Counted from the first letter of the stretch, positions 1-6,105 are shown. The stretch: 9,225 nucleotides of DNA from an uncultured Lachnospiraceae bacterium (GCA_946566415.1 CAMNWW010000068.1:1-9225), one strand, 5' to 3'. Translations and numbers: made by a program. Notes: a model not told the origin generated them from the sequence alone.

Positions 1-253
1 TCCTTCTAAAAACAGCCAGTTCCTCCTCGTTCTGTGCGTATACGTCAACTCCGCCTACCGTCACTTTCCCTGACGTCGGGCGGTCCACTCCTCCGATCAA
101 GTGCAGGAGCGTAGACTTTCCTGAACCAGAAGATCCGACGATCGCGACAAATTCACCCCTCTGCACCTCAAAAGATACCCCGTCCAGAGCGTGAACTGCA
201 TTTTCTCCCTCTCCATAGGTCTTGCAAAGGTTTTCGATCCGTAATATCTCCAT
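1..253 (-). CDS. ABC transporter ATP-binding protein, N-terminal 84 residues (partial at window edge)
   Basis: Read on the minus strand from the ATG at 251-253, the frame stays open to the left edge, so only the first 84 codons are present. It starts MEILRIENLCKTYGEGENAV and contains an intact Walker A motif, GSSGSGKST, at about residues 41-49, followed by an LLHLIGGVDRPTSG stretch typical of the MacB/LolD/BceA type of ATPase that pairs with FtsX-like permeases. An AGGAGG site (264-269) lies 10 nt upstream of the start. The gene follows the histidine kinase by 113 nt in the same direction. That order (regulator, kinase, ATPase) is the usual layout of two-component-controlled peptide-export or detoxification transporters; a permease would be expected just outside the window. 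The Q-loop, signature and Walker B motifs cannot be seen, and the substrate cannot be inferred. Confidence 0.93.
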   Translation of the reverse strand, partial: MEILRIENLCKTYGEGENAVHALDGVSFEVQRGEFVAIVGSSGSGKSTLLHLIGGVDRPTSGKVTVGGVDVYAQNEEELAVFRR

Positions 254-366
254 ACTATCTCTTCCTCCTCATCTTTCTTTTTGCTATAGTATCTCTCCTT
301 CACATGACCTGCCTGTGACTTAAAGATAACAATTCTGTCACTTTTATCGTACTCACTTAAATTTTC
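254..366 (-). promoter_or_regulatory. Kinase/ABC intergenic region with a possible regulator-binding repeat
   Basis: This 113-nt gap separates the kinase stop from the ATPase start. It contains 5-bp arms, GTGAC and GTCAC on both strands, at about 315-319 and 337-341, in the contexts CTGTGAC and CTGTCAC. OmpR-type regulators of linked ABC transporters commonly bind repeats in such gaps, so this is a candidate operator. The arms are short and I see no convincing -35/-10 pair, so the ATPase may equally be read through from the upstream operon. No terminator hairpin is visible. Confidence 0.22.
264..269 (-). promoter_or_regulatory. Ribosome binding site of the left-edge ABC ATPase
   Basis: The + strand reads CCTCCT here, which is AGGAGG on the coding strand, 10 nt before the ATG at 251-253. 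It fixes the start of the partial ATPase gene. Confidence 0.8.
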
Positions 367-1377
367 CTACAGAACTGTCTTATAGAACCGTATCCGAAAC
401 TGCCCGCCTCCCTCCGGTGCATTCTGCGCCTGGATGACCGCGTGCTCACGCGTAAAAATCATCTGCGCCAGCGAAAGTCCGATTCCAAATCCTCCCGCCC
501 CGGCATTTTTCCCTTTATAAAAACGCTCGAACAGATGAGGAAGATCTTCTTCGGGAATACCCGTTCCGGAATCCGTAAACTTTATTTCAACAAAGAGCGG
601 ATTATCCGCACAGCAAATTATAAGCCGTCCGCCGTCCGGCGTATATTCCAAAGCGTTTTTTACAACGTTCTGTACAGCTTCCAACGTCCAGGCATAATCC
701 CCGCTGAAAGATTTTCCCTCCGCCCCTGAAATTTCACAAACTTTTTCATGGACGTCCATGGACACCTCAAACGGCAAAAGAACGTCCTCCAAAAATTCCG
801 GCATAGAGATATCCTCTTCCGTCAGAACGACCGCTCCTGCCTCAAGCTTGGACATCTTCAAAAGCGTTGTCACCAGCCATTCGATTTTATCAAGCATTTT
901 TCCGGACTCCCGAAGCAGCCTACGCCTCTCGAACGCGGAAAGCTCAGGATTTTTCATCCGTTCAAACAAAATATTCAGCGAAGTAAGCGGAGTCCGTATC
1001 TGATGGGAAATATCCGCCAGAGCGTCTGCAAGCGATGTCTTCTCCTTCTTAAGAAGCTCTGCCTGCTCTTTTAAGCGTACCGTCATTTTTGAAATCTCAT
1101 CCCGGAGAATCTCCATATCTCCCTCCCGGAAATTCTGAAATTCTGGTATCTCTTTTCCGTGCAGTACCTCGTCAATCTGCCCGGCAAGGGAACGTATCTT
1201 CCGATACCGCCCGTCCGTCCGCGCCAAATCAAGAAAACTCCATGCCAGACAGCAAAAAAACGCTGCATATGCGGCTTTCTTCCCCCATACAGCGCCTGAT
1301 GCCATTACAAGAACGGCTGTCCCAATCAAAGACATTCCTATCTGTATCTTTATTTCCTTATTCCGAAATCTCCACAT
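367..1377 (-). CDS. Intramembrane-sensing sensor histidine kinase (BceS-like)
   Basis: A 336-residue membrane histidine kinase. Two hydrophobic segments lie close together (about 13-31 and 34-52) with only a few residues between them, so there is essentially no extracellular domain. That is the hallmark of intramembrane-sensing kinases that detect stress through a partner ABC transporter. A linker (about 53-112) leads to the dimerisation domain with phospho-accepting His125 in SHQIRTPLTSL. The ATPase domain has the N box (N237/N241 in QNVVKNALEY), G1 (DSGTGI, 269-274), F box (FERF, 283-286) and G2 (GFGIGL, 296-301), so it looks catalytically complete. It starts 14 nt after the response regulator stop, which argues for one operon, and an ABC ATPase follows. 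The expected role is to phosphorylate the adjacent regulator in response to antimicrobial peptides or envelope damage; the ligand is inferred. Confidence 0.93.
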   Translation of the reverse strand: MWRFRNKEIKIQIGMSLIGTAVLVMASGAVWGKKAAYAAFFCCLAWSFLDLARTDGRYRKIRSLAGQIDEVLHGKEIPEFQNFREGDMEILRDEISKMTVRLKEQAELLKKEKTSLADALADISHQIRTPLTSLNILFERMKNPELSAFERRRLLRESGKMLDKIEWLVTTLLKMSKLEAGAVVLTEEDISMPEFLEDVLLPFEVSMDVHEKVCEISGAEGKSFSGDYAWTLEAVQNVVKNALEYTPDGGRLIICCADNPLFVEIKFTDSGTGIPEEDLPHLFERFYKGKNAGAGGFGIGLSLAQMIFTREHAVIQAQNAPEGGGQFRIRFYKTVL

Positions 1378-1391
1378 ACCAACCTTTCCTC

Positions 1392-2066
1392 TTATACATC
1401 CATCCGATACCCGAGTCCCCGCACCGTCCGTATGATTTCCGGATTCTGTGCGTCAAGCTCGATCTTCTCACGAAGTCTTTTTATATAAACTGTTAAAGTA
1501 TTATCGTTGACATATTCTCCTGCAATATCCCATATTTCCTCCAAAAGCTGCCCCCGTGTAAGGATCTTCCCCCTGTGGCTTAAGAATACCAGAAAAAGGC
1601 GGTACTCCAGGGCAGAGAGGTATATTTCCTCGCCGCCTCTTGTCACTACCCCCTTCTCGATGTCTACTTTAAGCCCTCCTGCCTGAATAATCCCTCCCGC
1701 TTTTCCCGCCCTTCTCAGCACACTACGCATCCGGGACACCAGCTCTCTGGGACGGAAGGGCTTGCTGATATAATCGTCCGCCCCCATGTCAAGCCCGGTC
1801 ACTACAGAGAATTCATCGCCTAAGGCGGTCAGGAAAATGATCGGGATATCATAATCCATCTTGATCGCGGTACAGGTACTGTAACCGTTGCCTTCCGCCA
1901 GGGTCACATCCAACAGAATAAGCTGGGGCTGATCTGCTTCGATCAGCTCCAGCGCCTTCTTCTGTCCGTCTGCCGACGTGACCAGAAAACCTTCCTCCTT
2001 CAAAAATGCCGACAAATTTTCTACAATCGCAGGATCGTCCTCTATCAAAAGAACCTTTGGGATCAT
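1392..2066 (-). CDS. OmpR/PhoB-family response regulator
   Basis: A 224-residue two-component regulator of standard length. The receiver domain (about 1-120) has the acidic pocket E9/D10/D11, phospho-acceptor D53 in LILLDV, switch residue T80 and conserved K102 in SKPF. The C-terminal part (about 128-223) is an OmpR-type winged helix ending in the family-typical RTVRGLGYRMDV. Its ATG overlaps the stop of the diguanylate cyclase as ATGA (2063-2066), so translation is likely coupled to that gene, and the cognate kinase follows 14 nt after its stop. It probably activates the downstream ABC transporter genes, and perhaps its own operon. The family assignment is firm; target genes are inferred from position. 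Confidence 0.95.
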   Translation of the reverse strand: MIPKVLLIEDDPAIVENLSAFLKEEGFLVTSADGQKKALELIEADQPQLILLDVTLAEGNGYSTCTAIKMDYDIPIIFLTALGDEFSVVTGLDMGADDYISKPFRPRELVSRMRSVLRRAGKAGGIIQAGGLKVDIEKGVVTRGGEEIYLSALEYRLFLVFLSHRGKILTRGQLLEEIWDIAGEYVNDNTLTVYIKRLREKIELDAQNPEIIRTVRGLGYRMDV

Positions 2067-3466
2067 ATTGATACATCCTCCGCCAACTCATCATAAAAGG
2101 TATATCCGCATCTGCCGTTTTCTTTTGTATGATACAGCGCAGTATCCGTCTGGTGAAATAATTCCTCATGAAATCCTTTCCCGGAAAATGCAATACCGAC
2201 ACTGAGCGAATACTTCGGAAAATCTCCCTGGGGATGCTGAAGGATCTCATTGATTGCGTCGACCTTTTCCTGTATGATCTGTTTCTTATCTGCCGTCATA
2301 TTGTCCATAATTACTGCAAATTCATCTCCGCCGATTCTCAGAACATAATCTTCCTTTCTGAAATTGTCTTTCAGAAGATTCGCCACCTTAATCAGCGCCT
2401 GATCCCCCACATCATGTCCATAGTTATCATTAATGGCCTTGAATACATCGACATCAACCAGTAAAAAAGCAAGCTTCTTCGCCGGATTGCGAAGACGTTC
2501 CCTTAGCTGCTCAAATGACTGCCGGTTCAAAAGACCTGTAAGCGCATCCCGCTCTGCTTTCTGCCGGAGCATATCCTGCTGCTCCATTGTCATCTCATAT
2601 ACATTGTTATATGTAGCCGCGAGATACTTAAACTCATAGGCCCCCGTAATTTCCAGAAAATGATTATTCTTAATACAGCTCACATAGAGACGGATCGGTC
2701 TTAATATCAGAACAGCAATCATAATATAAGAAAAAATTACCAGCGCCACAATCAGAACCGTGTAGATACTCTGCCGAATCAGCGCCTTTCTCATCGCGTT
2801 CTCACTTTCCGCCTGTTCTTCTTCACAGATTGTGATTACTCTGTCTGTAACAGTGGATATTCTTTCTTCAATCTTCTGCTTCATGTCCCTGTATTCCTCG
2901 CTGAATACCAGACCGATAGCGGCGTCTGATTTCTCCTCACTTGAAAAAGACAGTTCTTCCTCCGTCAGCGGATAGTCCTTAATCTCCGGCAAAAGCTTAT
3001 TTCCATCCTCATCGACGGATAACGCCGCAAGCTTCATGGCATGTATCTCCATATCCATAAGTTCATTGGATAATTCCAAGGCTTCCCGGGACGCGTCCAG
3101 GATCTCCCCTTCCTTCCCTTCCAGGTGTTCTTCAAGCGAACCCAGCGCTTTATCTCTTCTCTGAGTCTCATTCACTTCTGTAAAATATTCTTCTATATAA
3201 ACCGGCTCCTTCGTAACGGCATAGAGACGTACCTTATCGGTCAGAAAATCTGAACCCATCTGTAAATTCTCTGCTTCCTCCCGGACGAAAATATATTCAG
3301 CCGTTATATCTGCCAGCTTCTTGTGATTCTGCATCACATGTATGATTCCTTCTCCTATCAGTACAGAGACTACCAGCGTGACCGCAACCATCCATAAACT
3401 AAGCTTCTGTATACTCAGTCCCTTCAGAGTACCTGCATTTTTTTCTACTGTTGTCTGTTCTTTCAC
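2063..3466 (-). CDS. Membrane-bound GGDEF diguanylate cyclase with a periplasmic-type sensor domain
   Basis: A 467-residue protein predicted to make c-di-GMP from two GTP at the membrane. TM1 is at about 22-45, an extracytoplasmic, mostly helical, charged sensor region spans about 46-230, and TM2 is at about 233-257. A HAMP-like linker (RPIRLY through YEFKYLAATYN) and a short coiled linker lead to the GGDEF domain (about 306-460). Visible motifs are DALTGLLNR, the metal-binding DVDVFKAIND region, GHDVGD and an intact GGDEF at 379-383. RKED (370-373) sits exactly five residues before GGDEF, so the RxxD product-inhibition I-site is present; the enzyme looks active and feedback-inhibited. The likely start is GTG at 3464-3466. 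It heads an operon and overlaps the response regulator by ATGA. The sensed signal is unknown. Confidence 0.94.
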   Translation of the reverse strand: MKEQTTVEKNAGTLKGLSIQKLSLWMVAVTLVVSVLIGEGIIHVMQNHKKLADITAEYIFVREEAENLQMGSDFLTDKVRLYAVTKEPVYIEEYFTEVNETQRRDKALGSLEEHLEGKEGEILDASREALELSNELMDMEIHAMKLAALSVDEDGNKLLPEIKDYPLTEEELSFSSEEKSDAAIGLVFSEEYRDMKQKIEERISTVTDRVITICEEEQAESENAMRKALIRQSIYTVLIVALVIFSYIMIAVLILRPIRLYVSCIKNNHFLEITGAYEFKYLAATYNNVYEMTMEQQDMLRQKAERDALTGLLNRQSFEQLRERLRNPAKKLAFLLVDVDVFKAINDNYGHDVGDQALIKVANLLKDNFRKEDYVLRIGGDEFAVIMDNMTADKKQIIQEKVDAINEILQHPQGDFPKYSLSVGIAFSGKGFHEELFHQTDTALYHTKENGRCGYTFYDELAEDVSI

Positions 3467-3489
3467 CTTCTGCTACCTGTTCCTTTCAT
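3463..3489 (-). other. Eight-codon mini-ORF overlapping the cyclase start
   Basis: An ATG at 3487-3489 opens an 8-codon frame (MKGTGSRR) whose TGA stop overlaps the cyclase GTG start as GTGA. It begins two bases before the left copy of the direct repeat. Such an arrangement could couple translation, but there is no good ribosome binding site in front of it, so it may be coincidental. Confidence 0.2.
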
Positions 3490-3502
3490 GAGAATTTTTT
3501 GC

Positions 3503-3526
3503 CTGTACGGTTGCGATTCACGGCAG
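3503..3526 (+). repeat. Left inverted-repeat arm of the folded element
   Basis: 24 nt that are fully complementary to 3690-3703 plus 3710-3719, with the 6-nt insertion AATTTC (3704-3709) in the opposite arm. Confidence 0.85.
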
Positions 3527-3689
3527 GCTTCAGGAAGATCACGGATGCGTCATGCTTGCATGTAAGCAGACATGATCTTCCCGAAACTGCCTGAATCAGG
3601 CAACCCACCCTTAAATGAGCAAAACAGGAGCAGCTTTTTTGCTGCGACTGCCAGCTTGCTGGCAGGTTTTGCGAATTTTGCGGGGTGGG
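3526..3689. repeat. Nested hairpins inside the folded element
   Basis: Two arms fill the space between the outer repeats. Arm A: GGAAGATCA (3533-3541) pairs with TGATCTTCC (3573-3581), with further pairing outward to about 3592. Arm B: CCCACCC (3604-3610) pairs with GGGTGGG (3683-3689), enclosing AAAT (3613-3616)/ATTT (3675-3678), then GCAAAAC (3619-3625)/GTTTTGC (3666-3672), then two hairpins: GCAGC (3630-3634)/GCTGC (3641-3645) and CTGCCAGC (3648-3655)/GCTGGCAG (3658-3665). A small hairpin, GCCTG/CAGGC, lies at 3589-3601. Almost every segment has a partner, which suggests a selected fold. Pairings were found by eye. Confidence 0.75.
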
Positions 3690-3719
3690 CTGCCGTGAAT
3701 CGCAATTTCAACCGTACAG
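3690..3719 (-). repeat. Right inverted-repeat arm of the folded element
   Basis: Reverse complement of 3503-3526 with a 6-nt bulge at 3704-3709. The two arms enclose about 160 nt. Confidence 0.85.
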
Positions 3720-3768
3720 TTAGAGAATTTTTGTCTTCCCCTTCCCTCTCCAGCTCATTACATAAGAC

Positions 3769-3777
3769 AGTATACCA
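3769..3777 (-). promoter_or_regulatory. Candidate extended -10 promoter for the cyclase operon
   Basis: The minus strand reads TGGTATACT, a TGn extended -10 followed by TATACT. No good -35 hexamer is seen about 17 nt upstream, which an extended -10 can tolerate. It lies in the only gap before the cyclase operon. The leader would be about 300 nt and would include the folded element; without the insertion it would be about 70 nt. Confidence 0.35.
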
Positions 3778-3818
3778 TAATTAAGCCCATACCGCCACGC
3801 CTTGTTCGATTGAAACCG

Positions 3819-3841
3819 AAAAAATCACTCGATCATGATTT
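3819..3841 (-). terminator. Weak candidate terminator after the permease
   Basis: On the minus strand AAATCA and TGATTT form a 6-bp AT-rich stem with an 8-nt loop, running into a TTTTTT tract (3819-3824). It overlaps the stop of the out-of-frame permease tail. The stem is weak, so termination may be incomplete. Confidence 0.3.
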
Positions 3842-3881
3842 CCTTAACAGAAATTTTCTTAATTTTTGCAGAATAGACATA
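3825..3881 (-). pseudogene. Out-of-frame C-terminal remnant of the FtsX permease
   Basis: In a different frame from the truncated permease, the minus strand reads YVYSAKIKKISVKEIMIE followed by TGA (3825-3827). From memory, FtsX-type permeases of this clostridial group often end in a KIxKxSVKEIMxE-like tail, so this looks like the original C-terminus left behind after a deletion. The truncated gene runs over it in the wrong frame and stops at 3859. Confidence 0.65.
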
Positions 3882-4716
3882 CTCCCTTAATGACTGTTGT
3901 GATTGCGAGAAAAAGAGTCGTACAAGCCAAAATAATTCCTATCAACAGTATCATTACACCCATCATTTCACTCGCCAGCTCCTTCATACTGGCAGCCATC
4001 TGTGTCATTGCGGAAAAGCAGAATGATGCAAAGATGATAAAGAACACAAGCGTTTTTTTAGTCCTAAGTGTATTTCTTTTCAGTCCGTCAATGAATGCAC
4101 CTTCTTTGTCCTCTTTTTGTTTCTTTATTTTAGCCGAATTCTGCAGATCATCTTTTAACAGCGTAAGTACCGGTCTTTTCAATTTTAAAAATGCATAGAA
4201 AATTGCAAGAACGGCAAATACAGCCGTCGGCAAAATTACAAAGTGCAGGAATAACGTCAAATGGAAATGTATCGCGATCTCTGGCAGAATCCCATCTTCA
4301 TTCTGCAGCTCATAGAATTTCGGCATTAAGAGAAATGCTCCTGAGAATCCGGCCGCCGCCCCGGTAAAGACGCCAGTTCCGAAAACCCAGAAGTTTTTCG
4401 CTATCTTGAGATTAGAGTAGCCCAGGGCTTTTAATATCCCCAGTTCTTTTTTATGGGTATCTATGTAATGCTTGATGTAAAAAAACAGCATAATAACAGA
4501 GGTGATCAAAAGACAGCCCCCGGTAACAAAGCAAACCACCTTTGCGGTAGACACCTGCGCATCGTAAAATATCATTGCCTGCCCTGGCGGAACCAGCTCT
4601 TCCACCTGCCGGATATCGAAATAAAAATTGAGAAACATCGTACAGATAAGCACCGCGCAGCAGATAATGACCGAAATTCCGATGAGCTTTGCCGCATCTT
4701 TTATTCCTACGACCAT
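3859..4716 (-). CDS. FtsX-like ABC transporter permease, truncated and probably broken
   Basis: A 285-residue membrane protein that should form the transport channel for the ATPase just upstream. I chose the ATG at 4714-4716, preceded by GGATGGTGA; the in-frame ATG ending at 4737 has no ribosome binding site. Hydrophobic segments lie at about 11-31, 60-82, 109-133, 151-177, 222-240 and 251-274. The cytoplasmic sequence KKELGILKALGYSNLKIAKN (about 89-108) is typical of FtsX domains. After TTVIKG (ends at 278) the frame runs into seven unrelated residues and stops, where homologues as I recall them continue for roughly 100 more residues with a second FtsX half. The true C-terminal tail is still present out of frame at 3825-3881, so an internal deletion with frameshift is the best explanation. 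Transport function is probably lost or altered. Confidence 0.8.
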   Translation of the reverse strand: MVVGIKDAAKLIGISVIICCAVLICTMFLNFYFDIRQVEELVPPGQAMIFYDAQVSTAKVVCFVTGGCLLITSVIMLFFYIKHYIDTHKKELGILKALGYSNLKIAKNFWVFGTGVFTGAAAGFSGAFLLMPKFYELQNEDGILPEIAIHFHLTLFLHFVILPTAVFAVLAIFYAFLKLKRPVLTLLKDDLQNSAKIKKQKEDKEGAFIDGLKRNTLRTKKTLVFFIIFASFCFSAMTQMAASMKELASEMMGVMILLIGIILACTTLFLAITTVIKGVCLFCKN

Positions 4717-4720
4717 ACTA

Positions 4721-5413
4721 TCACCATCCAATCTCATAAGCGCTTTTCTGCGTTTCGTTCGTATAGACCTGCAGTACTTTACCACTGTTCATTTTAATGA
4801 CTGTCTTCGCCATCTCTGCGATATTCATGTTGTGTGTTACCATCACCACAGTAAATTTACTTTTCTTCTGCAGACCGCAAATATAGTCGAGAACCTGCCT
4901 TCCTGTCAGCTCGTCAAGCGCTCCCGTCGGCTCATCAAGAAAGAGAACCTTTGGTTTTTTAGCGAGCGCTCTTGCTATTGATACTCTTTGCTGCTCTCCG
5001 CCTGAAAGCTCGCCGGGATATTTTCTTGATTTTTCTTCAAGCCCGACAGCCTTGATGATTTCACGATAGTCGGAATTATCGGCAAGATCCGCCCCCATCC
5101 GGACGTTCTTTTCCACCGTCATATCAGGCAGCAGATAATATTGCTGAAAGATAAAACCGACTGTTTTCCTGCGGAATGCTGTCAAATCACAGTCCGATAG
5201 TTTAGTAATATCTCTGCCGTCATATTTGACGCTTCCGCTGTCAGGTCTCTCAAGACCGGAAATAACATTCAAAAATGTAGATTTCCCCGAACCCGAAGCT
5301 CCCAGGATCACAACAAAGTCTCCGTCGCCTATTTTGGCGCTGATACCTTTGAGTATTTGAAATTTATTTTCATGATTTCCATAGGACTTCGTTATCTTAT
5401 TGATCTCAATCAT
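4721..5413 (-). CDS. ABC transporter ATP-binding protein (MacB/LolD type)
   Basis: A complete 230-residue nucleotide-binding subunit. Walker A is GASGSGKST (38-46), the Q-loop is FIFQQ with Q90, the signature is LSGGEQQR (136-143), Walker B is VLFLDE (156-161), the D-loop is GALD (164-167) and the switch His is H194 in VTHN. It should hydrolyse ATP to drive the FtsX-type permease encoded next; the two genes nearly abut (the ATPase stop is 4-5 nt before the preferred permease ATG). Its ATG overlaps the TetR stop as ATGA (5410-5413), and a GGAGG site lies just upstream inside the TetR gene, so the three genes form one operon controlled by the TetR protein. The catalytic protein is intact although its permease appears damaged. 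Substrate unknown; drugs or peptides are usual for this family. Confidence 0.95.
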   Translation of the reverse strand: MIEINKITKSYGNHENKFQILKGISAKIGDGDFVVILGASGSGKSTFLNVISGLERPDSGSVKYDGRDITKLSDCDLTAFRRKTVGFIFQQYYLLPDMTVEKNVRMGADLADNSDYREIIKAVGLEEKSRKYPGELSGGEQQRVSIARALAKKPKVLFLDEPTGALDELTGRQVLDYICGLQKKSKFTVVMVTHNMNIAEMAKTVIKMNSGKVLQVYTNETQKSAYEIGW

Positions 5414-6054
5414 TTTTCCTCCACTTCTATCGCCGACAGGCGATTTAATTCAGGTACCCCGAGCGTATGTGAGGGGCTTCCTCCTTCTTTTATTTCTTTC
5501 AACATGGCGGTACATACTTCCGTCAGCATGCCGCCAATCTCCTGAGGTGTAAACGTACACATATTGGTTGCGCACAGAACCGCGATCCCATGGGTGTATA
5601 CCCACAAATGACGGTACAGCCATTCAGAATCCGGCTGATCCAAAAAATAGAGCTCCTGAACAGAGGACAATATCTGCGGATAGTTATCGTCAATGACCGG
5701 AAGCACATTTTTTACTGTCGGCTTCTGTATCTGCTCGGTCATAAAAAGTATCTGAAAGAGCTTCGGCTCGGTCATCGCAAAGCGTATATACTGCATACCC
5801 ACTCCCTTGAAGGCAGGCATTTCTTTTTGGCGAAGACCAATATCCACATACTCCGCATAAAGCTGCCTGACCGCAGCGGCGACCTCCTGCTGAACCTCCT
5901 CCATACTTTGGAACACTGTGAAAATCGGTCTTGCGGAACTGCCAAGCTTTGTCCCTAATGCTCTGGCTGTCAAGGCGCCAAATCCGTCTGCCCTGACAAT
6001 ATCCAGCGCCGCTTCAATAATTTCTTCTTTTGTAAACTTCGCTTTTGGCGGCAT
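5410..6054 (-). CDS. TetR/AcrR-family transcriptional regulator
   Basis: A 214-residue repressor-type protein starting MPPKAKFTKEEIIEAALDIV. The ATG at 6052-6054 is chosen because CTCCTT on the + strand (AAGGAG on the coding strand) sits 6 nt upstream and a consensus promoter lies directly before it; in-frame ATGs further upstream would place the start inside the ribosome binding site (6072) or the preceding terminator (6171). The N-terminal helix-turn-helix (about 8-55) contains GFGALTARALGTKLGSSARPIF, followed by a helical ligand-binding domain (YIRFAMTEPKLFQILF region) of the kind found in many clostridial TetR proteins. It overlaps the ATPase gene by ATGA and probably represses its own operon through the repeats at 6076-6103, releasing them when a transported compound binds. 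The ligand is unknown. Confidence 0.93.
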   Translation of the reverse strand: MPPKAKFTKEEIIEAALDIVRADGFGALTARALGTKLGSSARPIFTVFQSMEEVQQEVAAAVRQLYAEYVDIGLRQKEMPAFKGVGMQYIRFAMTEPKLFQILFMTEQIQKPTVKNVLPVIDDNYPQILSSVQELYFLDQPDSEWLYRHLWVYTHGIAVLCATNMCTFTPQEIGGMLTEVCTAMLKEIKEGGSPSHTLGVPELNRLSAIEVEEK

Positions 6055-6060
6055 CTTTCT

Positions 6061-6066
6061 CTCCTT
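6061..6066 (-). promoter_or_regulatory. Ribosome binding site that decides the TetR start
   Basis: AAGGAG on the coding strand, 6 nt from the ATG at 6052-6054. It supports the 214-residue protein over longer readings. Confidence 0.85.
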
Positions 6067-6075
6067 TCTCATATT

Positions 6076-6103
6076 AAAACATTTGTTTTGTAACATTTGT
6101 TTT
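6076..6103 (-). promoter_or_regulatory. Tandem palindromic operator for the TetR regulator
   Basis: AACATTTGTTTT occurs twice on the + strand (6078-6089 and 6092-6103), offset by 14 bp. The lower copy sits in a perfect palindrome, AAAACA-TT-TGTTTT (6076-6089); the upper copy has shorter AACA/TGTT arms. The repeats lie just downstream of the -10 box, across the predicted transcription start, where a bound repressor would block transcription. This is the natural site for autoregulation by the adjacent TetR protein. Confidence 0.7.
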
Positions 6104-6105
6104 AA

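Larger units (their letters stand above)
3490..3732. mobile_element. MITE-like folded element with inverted ends and a flanking 10-bp direct repeat
   Basis: GAGAATTTTT occurs at 3490-3499 and again at 3723-3732 in the same orientation, flanking a segment of about 223 bp whose ends are inverted: 3503-3512 pairs with 3710-3719 (CTGTACGGTT/AACCGTACAG) and 3513-3526 pairs with 3690-3703, apart from a 6-nt bulge at 3704-3709. Inverted ends plus a direct repeat fit a transposed non-autonomous element with a target-site duplication. The interior carries no credible gene but is packed with nested complementary segments. It lies between a candidate promoter and the diguanylate cyclase gene. The flanking repeat is AT-rich, so a chance match is possible, and I cannot assign a transposase family. 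A free-standing structured RNA is the alternative. Confidence 0.6.

Noticed and set aside
1849..2250. A 133-codon minus-strand frame across the cyclase/regulator junction
   Set aside because: It overlaps two well-supported genes out of frame and has no domain-like content.
3490..3732. CRISPR array, tRNA or c-di-GMP riboswitch in the cyclase leader
   Set aside because: There are no regularly spaced repeats, no tRNA-like cloverleaf with CCA-type end, and I could not find the GEMM core motifs; the pairing pattern fits inverted-repeat nesting instead.
3490..3732. HEARO/OMEGA-type RNA as a firm identity
   Set aside because: Size and structure are in a similar range, but I could not match a consensus, there is no IscB-like gene in the window, and a flanking target duplication is not what I would expect of that class.
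3572..3784. A 70-codon + strand reading frame inside and beyond the folded element
   Set aside because: It runs through hairpin stems, crosses the inverted repeat and direct repeat, has no ribosome binding site, and its low-complexity content looks like translated repeat.
4717..4785. Upstream extension of the permease
   Set aside because: The extra residues read the ATPase gene in another frame and have no ribosome binding site; the protein looks normal from the ATG at 4716.
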